A DNA stretch of 36,943 bases from Chara braunii (GCA_003427395.1 BFEA01000179.1:2190992-2227934), one strand, 5' to 3'; counted from the first letter of the stretch, positions 27,881 to 36,943 are shown. Translations and numbers: made by a program. The notes: a model not told the origin generated them from the sequence alone.

Positions 27881-28495
27881 GCTTATGCAGAATAATCAAA
27901 GAAAAATTCCCTAAGTTCCTATTTCCTTTTGGCCACTCGAGAGACCATCTCTATTCCGCAAGGAGAAGAAGCCTGTGAGCTCAGAAGGATCAAATGGACT
28001 AAAGAAGGAACGCCGTCTCACTCGGCTACCTTCCTGTCCTCCCTCGCTGAGAGACTCCTCCCCACTCCCGGCCTAGAGACTAGCCGCGGACACAGGTTAT
28101 CCCCGAGGAAGGGTGCCAACCCCCTCCCCGAAGTCGGACCGAAGTCACACACCCGGGTCCTATGCCCCCCACCGAACCGACCTCTAGTCCTAAGTTAGCC
28201 TATCCGGCACCACGCCTCTACTCGGCCCACCTCAAGCGTGGAATTACCCGGGTCCCTTGGACAAGATCCACCTATGTATCAGAAATCACTAGCCTATCTA
28301 CTCCCTCCCCATTCTTCTCATCGTGAACTCTTCGCACATTCGTTTTCTTCTTCCTCTTTCCGCCTCCTGCTGCCTCTTTTCTCTCTTGGAATCACTGGAA
28401 GATCGGGAAATTAAAAAAAACAAACGGGGTGGGAAGAGTGGAGCTTCAGGAATAGGCTCTCAGGTTAGGTTGATGAATATATGTACCTTGAGTCT
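27881..28495 (-). other. Spacer between accessory ORFs 1 and 2
   Basis: About 615 bases without a convincing frame on the minus strand. The plus-strand frame of 89 codons here (27929-28198) is Pro/Ser-rich and probably a shadow. It may hold a decayed ORF or an intron; no splice pair stood out. Confidence 0.4.
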
Positions 28496-29041
28496 TCAAT
28501 ATTCGTTATCATAGTCCCAATAGTCCCCCAGTTCCGAGTCCGAGAAATCAGCTAGACACCGGTTCACCCAGGATTCGGCCTCCGATCCCTTGTCCAAGGT
28601 CCCCCAAATACCCCCTTCTTCTCTAACGCCCTCGCTAAGACGGGTAGGTGTGTCTTTCTCTCCCTCTCGCCCCGGTACCCGTAACACCACTCTCCTCTTC
28701 CCCAAGTCCCGAACCAGCCTTGTTTGAGTGACCCGCTCCCTTGTGGGAGTTGGAACCGTCGACAACCCTTGCGGGTTGAGAACCGAGGCCCCTAACCCTT
28801 CTCTAGACACCCTCTCTCGTGCGGGATTTTGCCCCCGGGTAGGTGCCCCCCACAACCCGTGCGGGTCAAGAATACTTGGCGACCCTCTTGGGTCCCAAAT
28901 AGACAGCGCCCCCAGATCCTCTCGGACCCCTCTCTCCTCTCTCGCACTCCCCCTCTCTCTCTCTTCCCCTCGAGCGGACCCCCTTACACTATTATCCCGG
29001 ACTGTTCTTCTTCCCACCCTTTCGTTGTTCTTCACCCTCAT
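28496..29041 (-). CDS. Accessory ORF 1, Arg-rich protein with internal repeat
   Basis: 181 residues from the first ATG-led long frame after the leader. The N-terminal 45 residues are Arg/Glu-rich. Residues 45-110 contain a degenerate internal duplication: D-P-H-G-L-W-G-A-P-T-R then A-R-E-R-V, against N-P-Q-G-L-S-T-V-P-T-P then T-R-E-R-V. The C-terminus is acidic and aromatic (D-F-S-D-S-E-L-G-D-Y-W-D-Y-D). The split of charge, basic N-terminus and acidic tail, would suit nucleic-acid binding, but that is a guess. In Ogre/Tat elements an extra ORF also precedes gag. No homology recognised. Confidence 0.5.
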   Translation of the reverse strand: MRVKNNERVGRRTVRDNSVRGSARGEERERGSAREERGVREDLGALSIWDPRGSPSILDPHGLWGAPTRGQNPARERVSREGLGASVLNPQGLSTVPTPTRERVTQTRLVRDLGKRRVVLRVPGREGEKDTPTRLSEGVREEGGIWGTLDKGSEAESWVNRCLADFSDSELGDYWDYDNEY

Positions 29042-29464
29042 TCAGACCCCTCAAGCAAACTGTGCACCCCCTTAACTTTTCAAGTTTTTAGAAACAAACA
29101 AGCGCAAAAACCAAGCACAAAAAAAGGAACTGACCTGCTTTACCCCTCGAAGGCCGGAAGTGGGAGCCGAGATCGCAAGCGGGCCGGAGCGGACCTGCAA
29201 AAAGAACCAAAGAGACAAGCCCCAATACCCGAAGCCCCTCTCACCCGACAAGCCCAACAACAGCCCCTCACCCCAATAAAACTCTCGCCGATGCCGCTTG
29301 AGAAGAATTGCGTAGAACCCGATGAAGACCACCTTGAAGCCGCGGGCCGAAGGACTTGATGCCGAAAAAATGTAGAATGCCCCTGACTCTTACCACCGCC
29401 GCCTGTCACGCCGGTCCTCCCCGTACACCGAGTCCTTTCAGTTGGCCGCGGTCGTGGGAGAAAT
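29042..29464 (-). other. Element leader (5' untranslated region)
   Basis: The region between the primer-binding site and accessory ORF 1 that would be present in the genomic RNA and hold packaging signals. It includes the tRNA-Asp anticodon-arm-like segment at 29399-29415. A plus-strand frame of 176 codons crosses it (28829-29359) but is Pro/Ser/Lys-rich and is taken as a shadow. Confidence 0.55.
29399..29415 (-). promoter_or_regulatory. tRNA-Asp anticodon-arm complement near the PBS
   Basis: The plus strand reads CCGCCTGTCACGCCGGT. Plant tRNA-Asp(GUC) has CCGCCTGTCACGCGGGT in its anticodon arm, so 16 of 17 bases agree, including the GTC anticodon. The element RNA is the minus strand, so it would be complementary to the primer's anticodon arm here, 49 bases downstream of the end of the primer-binding site. 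This may be a second primer-annealing site or a captured tRNA fragment. Confidence 0.55.
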
Positions 29465-29487
29465 GTTCATCCTCGGCAACGGCGCCA
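29465..29487 (-). promoter_or_regulatory. Primer-binding site, tRNA-Asp type
   Basis: Lies 3 bases inside the 5' LTR. The minus strand starts TGGCGCCGTTGCCGAGGAT, matching the complement of the plant tRNA-Asp(GUC) 3' end (including CCA) at 18 of 19 positions. The match goes on into the T loop (GAAC) with one base missing. Athila-type plant elements use the same primer. It fixes the element's orientation and the inner LTR edge at 29491. Confidence 0.9.
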
Positions 29488-30369
29488 CTTTGTCGCCCAC
29501 TCCTCCCTCTCCTTCCGGATCGCCGCGACCTAACCGATGTTCCTTAGCTCCGAGCGCCCCCTTTCTTAACTGAGCCATCGGTAAGACCGACTGCCGGTCT
29601 CCCATTCATCCGAAGCAGCTTTCGGGTGGCTTCTTCTCCCTTTTGGCACCCCCCCACTTTTTTCGAATCGATCGGGCTTTTCGCGGCCCGGACTCGCAAC
29701 AAGTTTGAGCGCTTGGCTTCCTTGGCCCGTTCTTTTCTTTTATCCGGTTTGGGCTGGGGCGGCTCCCGAGGCTCGGAAAAGGCCCGAGGTTGAGTCGAGA
29801 TCGACCCTTCTTCGGTCGCCCAGAACAAGGNCCAAGGGCGNGGTAGACTCTCGATGCCCAATGAGATTATCAATCTCACACAGCCCGACTCTCGTATTTG
29901 ACCNCAAGCTGNAATTCAGATCGATTACGAACATGANTCTTANNGACCAGTTTTTANAGATNNCCCTCCTTCTCTTTAACCCGCCGCGGCATAGAACCAA
30001 GAAGGACAAGGCGAGCAACTTTCCAAAAGCGAACGAGAAAATAGCTCAACACACGTGGGTTAGCAAAAAAAGGAGGACTCTCTCCCTCTTCCTTCTCTCT
30101 CTTTCCCTCTCCCTGCCCCGCTGCGACATAAACCTAGGAAGGACGAAACCAGTGACACGGATCAAAAGCAGAAGTCAAGTAACGCTCTGGTAGATCGAAA
30201 AGAAAGCACGTGGCCTAGTACAAGCCGAATAAGAAAAAAAAAAAAAAAAAAAAAAACACTACTGAGTCCGAAGCAAACGGCGAGTAGAGAGAGACTTTCT
30301 CCCTCTCCTTTCCCAACGCCCCGTCCGAGTCTAAGCGGCACGCTTGAACGCAGCTCAAAGCTCGGCAGA

Positions 30370-30880
30370 GCGGAGAAAGTTCGCCAGCGAGAAGTTCACA
30401 ATCGCCAAGAACTGCGAGAAGCTCGATATGACGGGCTAGTAGCCAGACAGTACTCACAGAAGCTCGTGACCAGGAATATATCGAGAGAGATTTTGTTACC
30501 CGAAATTACCGCGAGCAGCTCATCATCTGAATGCGTCATGAAAGCTCACAGTGAGAAGCTCGTTACTACGAGCTTGTCGCCAGAGAGAAGCTTGTGACCG
30601 AGAAATACCGCGAGAAATTTGTTACCCGAAATCTACCGCGGGCAGCTCGTCTCCCGAATGCGCCTTGAAAGCTCACAGTGAGAAGCTCGTTACCACTGGC
30701 TTGTGATCACAGAGCCTAGTGAGGAACTCGTATCCAGAAAAAATGTCGTTAGAAGTTGAGGAACTCGTATCCAAAAAATGCAGCGAGAAGCTCATAGCCC
30801 GTCGCCCTGAAGCACCTCGAGGAGCTCGTAACGAGAAGCTCGTTACCACGAGGAGCTCGTGATCAGAGAGTATAGAGCCT
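30370..30880. repeat. GAGCTCGT minisatellite, 5' LTR copy
   Basis: The same array as in the 3' LTR, with several substitutions. The copies differ more here than in the first 680 bases of the LTR. Confidence 0.8.
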
Positions 30881-31246
30881 GCCTAAGCTCACAAGCGCAA
30901 CCCGGAGGTGAGCGTTGGCAACAAAAAAACTAGTAACGAGGGTGCGAGAGGGGGCTCAAACAGCGAAGACCGTGAATACGGAGTGACTGCCCTCACCCTT
31001 CCTTCCTTCTTATCTTCTCTCTTCCCCTTCTCGTGCGCCCCTCTCTTGTTAGTTTTCTTCTCTCCAGTAGCTGCGCTGTACGTGGCCCAAGCGGCGACCT
31101 TTCCTTAAGCTTAGTGGTCGATCGTCAGGCCGAGCAGGACCTCTTATCCCGCGTTCGCAGGCATAGCCGCTCTCCGTCCCTCCCCTTCTCCGTCTCTCGA
31201 TCGCGCTAGTCCCGCAGCGACTAGGTCGGAAATCTTCCCCCCCCCC

Positions 31247-31255
31247 CTCTCTCTC

Positions 31256-31296
<41 letters not shown>

Positions 31297-31301
31297 CTCT
31301 C
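31247..31301. repeat. (CT)n microsatellite
   Basis: CT units with two CTATCT interruptions inside the LTR, after a C run. Confidence 0.9.
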
Positions 31302-31310
31302 CTCTCGTTG

Positions 31311-32236
31311 TCGGGCGACCGAGGGCCAGTTGGTCGCCCTAATACCGGTAAATTGACCTGTAGAAAACTTGTCTAAGGAGGAATCCGCCGGCGATTTCAT
31401 CCGACCGCTTGGGATAAATTAGGAGTAGTCAGATCACCCCTAATTTCGGATGTGTCAACCGCTAGGACTAGCCCTAGAAATTGGCGAAAGGGACTACTGC
31501 TTCGTCGCCCTTACGGCTACCCGATAGTCAACCTTGTTCCGCCCGCTCTAGGCCTGTTCCCGAGACGACTGGCCGCAGGACAGAGTATTGAGGGTAAGCC
31601 TTGACGAGGCGTTTCTATGGTGTCCAACGGGCGCGAGGAAGGGGGCCCACATTTAATTAAATTTAATATTAAAATTAAAAATGAGAAAAAAAATTAAGAA
31701 CAAAAGAGAAGAGGAGAAAAATGAAATATTCATTGATTTATTTAAAATCTTCGATATTTAATTTTTAATGTGGTCGACCTCATTTATTGATGTTCCTGAC
31801 CATAAAAATTAAAAAACAAAAAAAATAATAAAAAGCAATAAAAGAGAAAAAAATGAATGAATTTCCGTTATTTAATTGGATTTCGTCGAAAATCATTTTC
31901 GACAGGATTGCCTTTATTTTTATTATTTTTGATAATCGAACTAAGAAATAAGAGAAAGAAATAAAATGACAAGTACGAAGGAAAAACGTGATTACTAACC
32001 TTAATTGGGATTTTCACTATTTACGGCAATTCTGACGATTTTCACTATTTCGCGATAATTGGGATTCGGACGCATGGCCTACCTATTTTCCCTGATTCCT
32101 AACCTTACCTTAACCTGTGCAATATGAGTGTGGCCCCATGGTTGGCGTGATATGGGATTGGTGCTACCGACTCTATGGCTTCGGAATCTGGTTCGGTACT
32201 ATTGCGGGACTCAGGCATTCTACAATGTNCGACATA
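31311..32236. other. No gene recognised; GC block then AT-rich DNA
   Basis: 31311-31650 is GC-balanced and may include the outer end of the 5' LTR. 31650-32000 is strongly AT-rich (AAATTAAAAATGAG-like words). No protein-like frame is seen. Confidence 0.4.
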
Positions 32237-32432
32237 TTTCAAGTTTCGTGTTGATTCGACANCTATATGGTACTAGCGACAATATTCGAGACATGTTTCA
32301 GGTTCGGTATTGGTACGGCATCAGGATGGTATACGCCGCTGCGATATTTTCAGGTTCGGAATTGGTTCGGNGTCGGCACGGTACGGGTCAGGACGTCCCG
32401 GATGATTATCTCAGGTATGGCTTTGGTACGGT
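32237..32432. repeat. Degenerate tandem repeat, TTCAGGTTCGGTATTGGTACGG type
   Basis: Related starts TTTCAAG/TTTCAGG/TCTCAGG occur at 32237, 32296, 32348 and 32409, each followed by a TTCGG-ATTGGT-CGG-like phrase. Spacing is 52-61 bases. Three single N calls fall in or next to the array (32229, 32262, 32371). A further weaker unit lies near 32178. Confidence 0.65.
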
Positions 32433-33962
32433 ACGCGTTACAGCGAGCTCGACTGAGCACTTCAGTTTTGACATTGACTGATACGGGTTCCTGCAGTTCG
32501 AAGTTCGACATCACCGAGGGATTGCGGAATTGCAAGGTACAGTCTTAAGAGTGACTTGNCATCGATGTGACACACGTGACTGGGCTGTGGTACACGTCAC
32601 TGAATTGTTTTTGAGTCCCGGAATCGGGCCTTCTTTGGTACGACGCGGAATATAGCTGTCCTGGTATGTCATGTCTAGTTCCTTATCACTACAATATTGA
32701 TACAAGCTTTATCAGTTCAATCTGAGGTAGTGACCTTGGGACCAGTGGTATGACTTCCCTACGCTGGAACCAGATCGTCGGTTCCGGTGGTTTAGCTGTG
32801 GGTATTGGCGGAGGTCCATGGACAACGACAACATTTTCACTATTGCCGGCCTGTGGGCCTGGAATTCCAAGAGCCCCCGGCCAGGGGCTGCAATCTCCTT
32901 ATAACCAGGGTGTTGGGCCTGGGACTTTGGGGCCTACTTTCATCCTTAATTTGGTGAGGCCTATGAACGGGAACTGGACGGCGGGCTACGTCCGACTGAA
33001 CCGGGGGACCATATAGGGCGCGGGGACTTAAAAAAAGGGACAGAGAGAGACGAGGGGGAAGTAGCTTGCAAGGTGTACTCCGCCCACTCTGCAGCCCGGT
33101 TCGGAACAGGGGAAGGGGATGTGCAGTCTAGGAACGGGCGCGCAGGTTCTCAAGGAGTGAACAGGGAGAATCGAGCGGGCGTTCGACGGGGGCAGGGTGC
33201 GTTAGGGAAAGCGTGCCAGGCGTCCATTACCCATATCCGTTCAGTTGACTTCTGAGCGTGGTTGCTGAGAAAGGTGGAGGGGACGAGCCAGATGTATGAA
33301 TAAGCTGGGACGAATGTGCAAGGGCGTGCGTAGCGGCCTCCGCTGTTGACTGGAGATCGCGACTGCATACATGTGTGAGAGAGGGATAAGAGACAAGCTC
33401 TGTTGTTTTCTCGACAGCGCGCGCACGCATTTGGATCTGTCCACGTCCAAGTGCATTCGAATTCGAGTCAGCGAAGTAGCTTGCTGGGCGGGCAGCGTCT
33501 GTAAGGGGGGCAACTGACGTGGGAGTGAGGAATAGTCCATGTGCAGGAATAAGAAAGGGAGAGGAGAACGTGACTGTTGGAGTGAGTGAGAGAGAGCCAA
33601 TTAGAGAGAGTGGAAGTGAGGGACTGTGCAGAGTGAGTGTGTGAGAGAGGGTGTGCGTTGTGTCGGAGAGAGTTGTGTGCGCGTGAGGAAAAGAGAGAGA
33701 CTTGGAATATCTGAGTCACTGGCAGCGCGGTTCAGCTTGCGTTTGCAAAAGCGGTTTCACGGGCGGCGTTGTTTGGGGAAAGAGAACTACGCGACAAGTG
33801 GACCCCAATCACTTTTGAGGAAAGGACGAGAAGAAGTGGGGTCTATGGAGAGAAGTGCATGACGTTCGCATCCTTGCGCAGCGAATATTTGCCATCTGGC
33901 AGTACGTCACGGGCTGCGTCTTCAGATGCGACTACACGGGCGGTGTCGAGGTAAGGTTCTAC
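32433..33962. other. No gene recognised
   Basis: Mixed DNA, becoming GA/GT-rich at 33560-33710. A plus-strand GAG|GTAAGG donor-like site lies near 33952. Frames up to 119 codons (33241-33600 minus) are Ser/Leu/His-rich and unconvincing. Confidence 0.35.
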
Positions 33963-34520
33963 ATATCTGACATTGAACCTAGCGGCTAGAGCGGATCAGA
34001 CGTCGATCAGCCCGTTTCGTCAGTTCCCGGATAAGGGAGACAGAAGAAGGTTGAATTTGCTGTTTGCTGAGGCTCAATCACATGATGAGTTTTTGGTATT
34101 AATCTGTCCGCTTCAGCTGTCCATATACATGGTATACACCGGGCGCTGATCTGCCCGTTTTATCAGCCCTCATATTGGGAGAAAAACGGGAGTTGATTTT
34201 GTTGTTCGTTGCTGTTCAAATACATGTTGAGCTTTTGACATTAATCTACGTGCTACAGATGACCGTATGCATGATAGAGACCGTGCAGTGATCTTATACG
34301 TGTGGAAAAGTGGGCGTCGATTTTGCTGTTGCGGCTGTTCGAGCACATCACAAATACTTGACATCTTCCTGTCCACTAAAGTGAACTAAATATATGGGGA
34401 ATGACTGTTCGTTGAGCAGACTGCATCAACACTCCACAAGGCCGGAGGATAAAGGGAATTGATCTTACTCTTGTCATCGCTCAGGGACATTCTTGAATAC
34501 TGTCTAATAAACAATACGCT
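33963..34520. repeat. Degenerate tandem array, about 142-bp unit
   Basis: Related units start GATCAGCCCG (34005), GATCTGCCCG (34148) and GATCTTATAC (34290), spacing 143 and 142. Each contains in order a TTGA-TTTGCTGTT phrase, CA-ATCACATG/AATACATG, GA(G)CTTTT-GACATTAATCT and a CATG-ATA phrase. Partial units flank both ends. Strongly diverged. Confidence 0.7.
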
Positions 34521-34594
34521 AAGGCGGAACTGTGACGTGAGAAGGGCTGGGTGTGATCGCACAGCAAGACTGTTCACGGCGGGGAAAGAGGGAG

Positions 34595-34636
34595 AGAACA
34601 GAGAGAGAGAGAGACAGAGAGAGAGAGAGAGACACG

Positions 34637-34670
<34 letters not shown>

Positions 34671-34700
34671 CAAAGAGAAAGCGAGAGAGGGAGAGAGGAA
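34595..34700. repeat. (GA)n-rich low-complexity tract
   Basis: GAGA and GACA dinucleotide-type repeats. Reading frames through it are simple Arg/Glu or Ser/Leu runs. Confidence 0.9.
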
Positions 34701-35106
34701 AGGAGAGTGCAGAGAAAAGGGGGAGTGTGCGGAAAAGGGGGGAAGGACACTTATTGATTGACGAGAGCATTCGTTAAATTATTTAATTCAAAAATATTAA
34801 TGAAACAGTAATCAACTTTGAGAGAGTCGGAAGTCTGCGGGATCTGTTAGTTGCCTGAGAGAGGACTCGCTCGCACTGCCCCGCTGATTGGTTGAAAAGG
34901 GACATTTATTAGGCTATTAAATTGGAGAATGTTTTCAAACCTGAAAACCCATCTTTAAAGAGTGAGCAATCAGCGACGTTGCCAGAGCTAGTGAGAGGGC
35001 TGCATCGCACGACTTCGTTGCATGATTGAAAAGTATAATTAATAACGACTATTGAATTATTTAATTTTGGGGAATACTACGACTCTCAACGGTAAACTGA
35101 GGTTGG

Positions 35107-35270
35107 TTTGACTAGCAATTATTCATGCTATACTTTTGATAAGCTTGGTGAATCAGATCTAGAATTGACTCGCAGTTGGACTTCCTGCCAATGGGGAAAC
35201 GGACCTTTGTTTGACTTGCAACTACCCATGTCGTTCTTGTGACGATCTCGGTGAAGCAGATCTCAATATT
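35107..35270. repeat. Diverged tandem duplication, 103-bp spacing
   Basis: TTTGACTAGCAATTATTCATG (35107) and TTTGACTTGCAACTACCCATG (35210) begin units that share the later phrase GGTGAA-CAGATCT. A third weaker echo (GATCAAAGTGAACCAGGTC) lies near 35473. Confidence 0.7.
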
Positions 35271-35763
35271 GGCTTTTGGATAAACGTGTTACCCCTGGGA
35301 CTTGTTTTGGCCTGTGGGTGCTGCCGTCTGTGCCGGAATTGAATTCCTTTCTTTTTTTTTATTACTTATCTTTTTTTTTATATAATTGTAAAGGGAGGCT
35401 GGAATTGATGCGTGAACATCTTCACTGGTCACATCGAATCGGGCTTTGCTCTTCTCTGCTGCTACTTTCGATGATCAAAGTGAACCAGGTCCTGTATTTA
35501 CTTACTGTTGTTCTTGCTGACCTCTAAGAATAGGGGTTAGTGCCGGTGCACTGTTATTTTTGTCGATCACTGAGAATTGAACCCAATCCCGATACGGAGG
35601 AAGTGTCCTTCCTAGCGTACCCGAAAGATAACGTGACATGCGAAACAAAGTAAGCAACCCTACTGGTCGTTCAGGACCTCGGAAGCGGGCGCGGCGAAGT
35701 GACAAGCGCCGTGGCCCATGGCTTCAGCGAACAGTAGGTAGCCCCTCCTCGGGTTTCCTCACA
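35271..35763 (+). mobile_element. End of a second element's 5' LTR (left edge not found)
   Basis: The sequence ends ...CTCACA at 35763, five bases before a primer-binding site, as expected for the CA terminus of a 5' LTR. Its left end was not located. The tandem-repeat DNA upstream may also belong to it. No matching 3' LTR is in the window. Confidence 0.5.
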
Positions 35764-35768
35764 AACTT

Positions 35769-35786
35769 TGGCGTCGTTGCCGGGGA
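35769..35786 (+). promoter_or_regulatory. Primer-binding site of a second LTR element, tRNA-Asp type
   Basis: TGGCGTCGTTGCCGGGGA matches the complement of the plant tRNA-Asp 3' end at 17 of 18 positions. The one change (C to T) keeps a G-U wobble with the primer. It is in plus orientation, opposite to the giant element, and marks an element that extends beyond the right edge of the window. Confidence 0.8.
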
Positions 35787-35801
35787 GGGGAACAGCACCC
35801 C

Positions 35802-35853
35802 AAGGCCACGGCCTTCCCCAATCAAACGGGGGAGCCCTGGCTGATTAGCCAGG
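35802..35853 (+). other. Two hairpins in the second element's leader
   Basis: AAGGCC-AC-GGCCTT (35802-35815) and CCTGGCT-GATT-AGCCAGG (35836-35853) are perfect stem-loops 15 and 49 bases after the primer-binding site. This is where packaging or dimerisation elements often sit in LTR elements; that role is inferred. Confidence 0.6.
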
Positions 35854-36588
35854 TGGTAGTTAGCTTAATTAGTTTGATTAGTTGATCTTTCTAAAAATTT
35901 TATTAATTTCTAATTTAGTTTTTTCTAAATATCTTCTGATCCCCGCGTTTTGGCGTGAACTTTGCAGGGAGTAAAGTTCGTCCTCTCGACGAGGCGAACA
36001 TTTTGATATGTTTTTTGAAAAATTCCAACGGTGAAAAACAGAGATATTGAATTTTTTGTATTAATTTAATGTTAATTTCAAAAATAACGAATTTTGGTTA
36101 TTATTATTTTTCTGCAGATAAAAGCAAAATCCGGCGGACACAGCCCAGACCAAAGTTGGTCCTTATAATTTTCCAGACATTTTGAGACCTTAGTCGGGGA
36201 AAACGGTCGCCGTTTGGGCGGGTAGTGACCCCCAACAGATAAGAAAAAGAAGTAAAACAAAGGGAAAATTGGGGTTTTTTTTTTTTATTATTATAAATTT
36301 AAGCAAACGATATTTGACAAAAGTAATCCGATAGGATTACCCTAAGAACTTATAAGAATACGAGAAAAAATTTTCAACGATGATCGGGGTTTAGTGGTGA
36401 GCGCGCGAACGCGCGCAAAAACCCTAAAACCCTAATTTGAAACGGTATTCACCAATTCGTGGTAGCTGAGGTAGATCCCAGGGGTCGATCCCTAGTTTCC
36501 CAACTTACCTGTGTACAATACCAGCGTCAACGCGAAGAGTTGAACCTGCGACCTGTAGAACCGCCAGTGGTAGGTAGGTCTGTCGTAG
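35854..36588 (+). other. Leader of the second element, no ORF
   Basis: AT-rich with no protein-like frame. It contains a GCGCGC-GAAC-GCGCGC palindrome (36401-36416). Two CCCTAA-type telomere-like units at 36420-36434 are too few to be a telomere. On the minus strand near 36505 lies a CAG|GTAAGT donor-like site. A T-arm-like GTCGCAGGTTCAACTC lies on the minus strand at about 36537-36555. Confidence 0.4.
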
Positions 36589-36654
36589 GTCTATAGGTAG
36601 CCAGGATTCGATCCGTAGACCTATAGACTAGAAGGCTAGCTGCAATCCTTCTAG
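36589..36654. repeat. Two adjacent foldbacks
   Basis: GTCTATAGGT (36589-36598) pairs with ACCTATAGAC (36619-36628). CTAGAAGG (36628-36635) pairs with CCTTCTAG (36647-36654). The first loop contains GGATTCGATCC, a tRNA T-loop-like word. After it, 36660-36700 repeats (G)CAAGTGG several times. Confidence 0.7.
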
Positions 36655-36943
36655 AAGGTAGGCAAGTGGTCAAGTGGTGCAGTCAAGTGGGCAAGTGGTG
36701 TGACTAAAGCAAGCCCATGTTGGAGAGAGTCTAGAAAGTACCAGTCTGGTCCAGCAAGTACCACGGGGGGAACTGTGTGCACCATGGGCCAGGGACACAA
36801 GGCAGACCAATGCAGCACAAAAGTATAAATCAAGAGGCTGCGTCCATTCATTCATTCATTCCTGCGGATGCCATGCGGAAGCGCTGCCTAGCAGCTTTTG
36901 CGAGGAGGTCTGCAGAGTGCCCGAAGACGAAGTGGGCAGAGGA

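Larger units (their letters stand above)
29491..31310 (-). mobile_element. 5' LTR of the giant minus-strand retroelement
   Basis: Direct repeat of 10611-12432, bounded on its inner side by TG and the primer-binding site. It should hold the element's promoter and polyadenylation signals; none was assigned. It contains the same GAGCTCGT minisatellite and CT tract. The outer end is not resolved because the other copy enters the gap. Just beyond the CT tract GGGCGACC (31313-31320) and GGTCGCCC (31332-31339) form an inverted repeat. They echo the TGTCGCCC terminus, so the true end may lie near or beyond there. Confidence 0.85.

Noticed and set aside
28829-29359. 176-codon plus frame antisense to accessory ORF 1 and leader
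   Set aside because: Pro/Ser-rich shadow of the minus-strand gene over half its length; the remainder is Lys/Gln-rich without a domain.
36420-36434. CCCTAAA telomere-like repeats
   Set aside because: Only two units in AT-rich leader DNA; not a telomere or interstitial telomeric array.

Overview
This looks like nuclear DNA from a eukaryote with a large, repeat-rich genome, most likely of the green-plant/streptophyte lineage (possibly a charophyte-type alga). The window has long AAT microsatellites, a 115-base T run, GA/CT tracts, N gaps and no conserved host gene that I can recognise. The lineage guess rests on two retroelement primer-binding sites that match the 3' end of plant-type tRNA-Asp(GUC), as in plant Athila/Tat LTR elements. 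The species cannot be fixed from sequence alone.

Layout. (1) 1-10610: intergenic DNA with microsatellites, diverged tandem repeats, perfect foldbacks, a tRNA-like foldback and a few exon-like segments. (2) 10611 to at least 31310: one giant LTR retroelement on the minus strand, at least 20.7 kb long including a 615-base N gap. Its two LTRs are 10611-12432 (3' LTR, running into the gap) and 29491-31310 or beyond (5' LTR). (3) 31311-35763: AT-rich and degenerate tandem-repeat DNA. (4) 35764-36943: leader of a second LTR element on the plus strand, recognised by its own tRNA-Asp primer-binding site; the window ends inside it.

The giant element, read 5' to 3' on the minus strand: 5' LTR, tRNA-Asp primer-binding site, leader, then about 6.3 kb of accessory ORFs (29041-22722). 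Next come Gag with a duplicated N-terminal module and a CCHC knuckle, aspartic protease, reverse transcriptase, RNase H, Ty3/gypsy-type integrase with a GPY motif, a 3 kb pyrimidine-rich 3' region, and the 3' LTR. The accessory block is the most novel part. It holds tightly packed, partly overlapping ORFs that form paralogous sets: a tandem pair with W-E-E-A-I-G-H and L-D-G-S-D-x-W motifs (27519-27880), and at least three, perhaps four, members of a family ending in Y-T-x-C-[VI]-D (24270-27164). I recognise no known domain in either. Ogre/Tat elements are a known precedent for an extra ORF upstream of gag, but not for an array of paralogs.

The copy is broken. In-frame stops and frameshifts interrupt gag, pro, RT, RNase H, integrase and several accessory ORFs, although the reading frames are otherwise preserved. 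The two LTRs are nearly identical over their first 680 bases and share N calls at the same offsets, so part of that similarity may be an assembly product. How the accessory proteins act is unknown. Their position ahead of gag on the same presumed transcript suggests co-expression with Gag-Pol.
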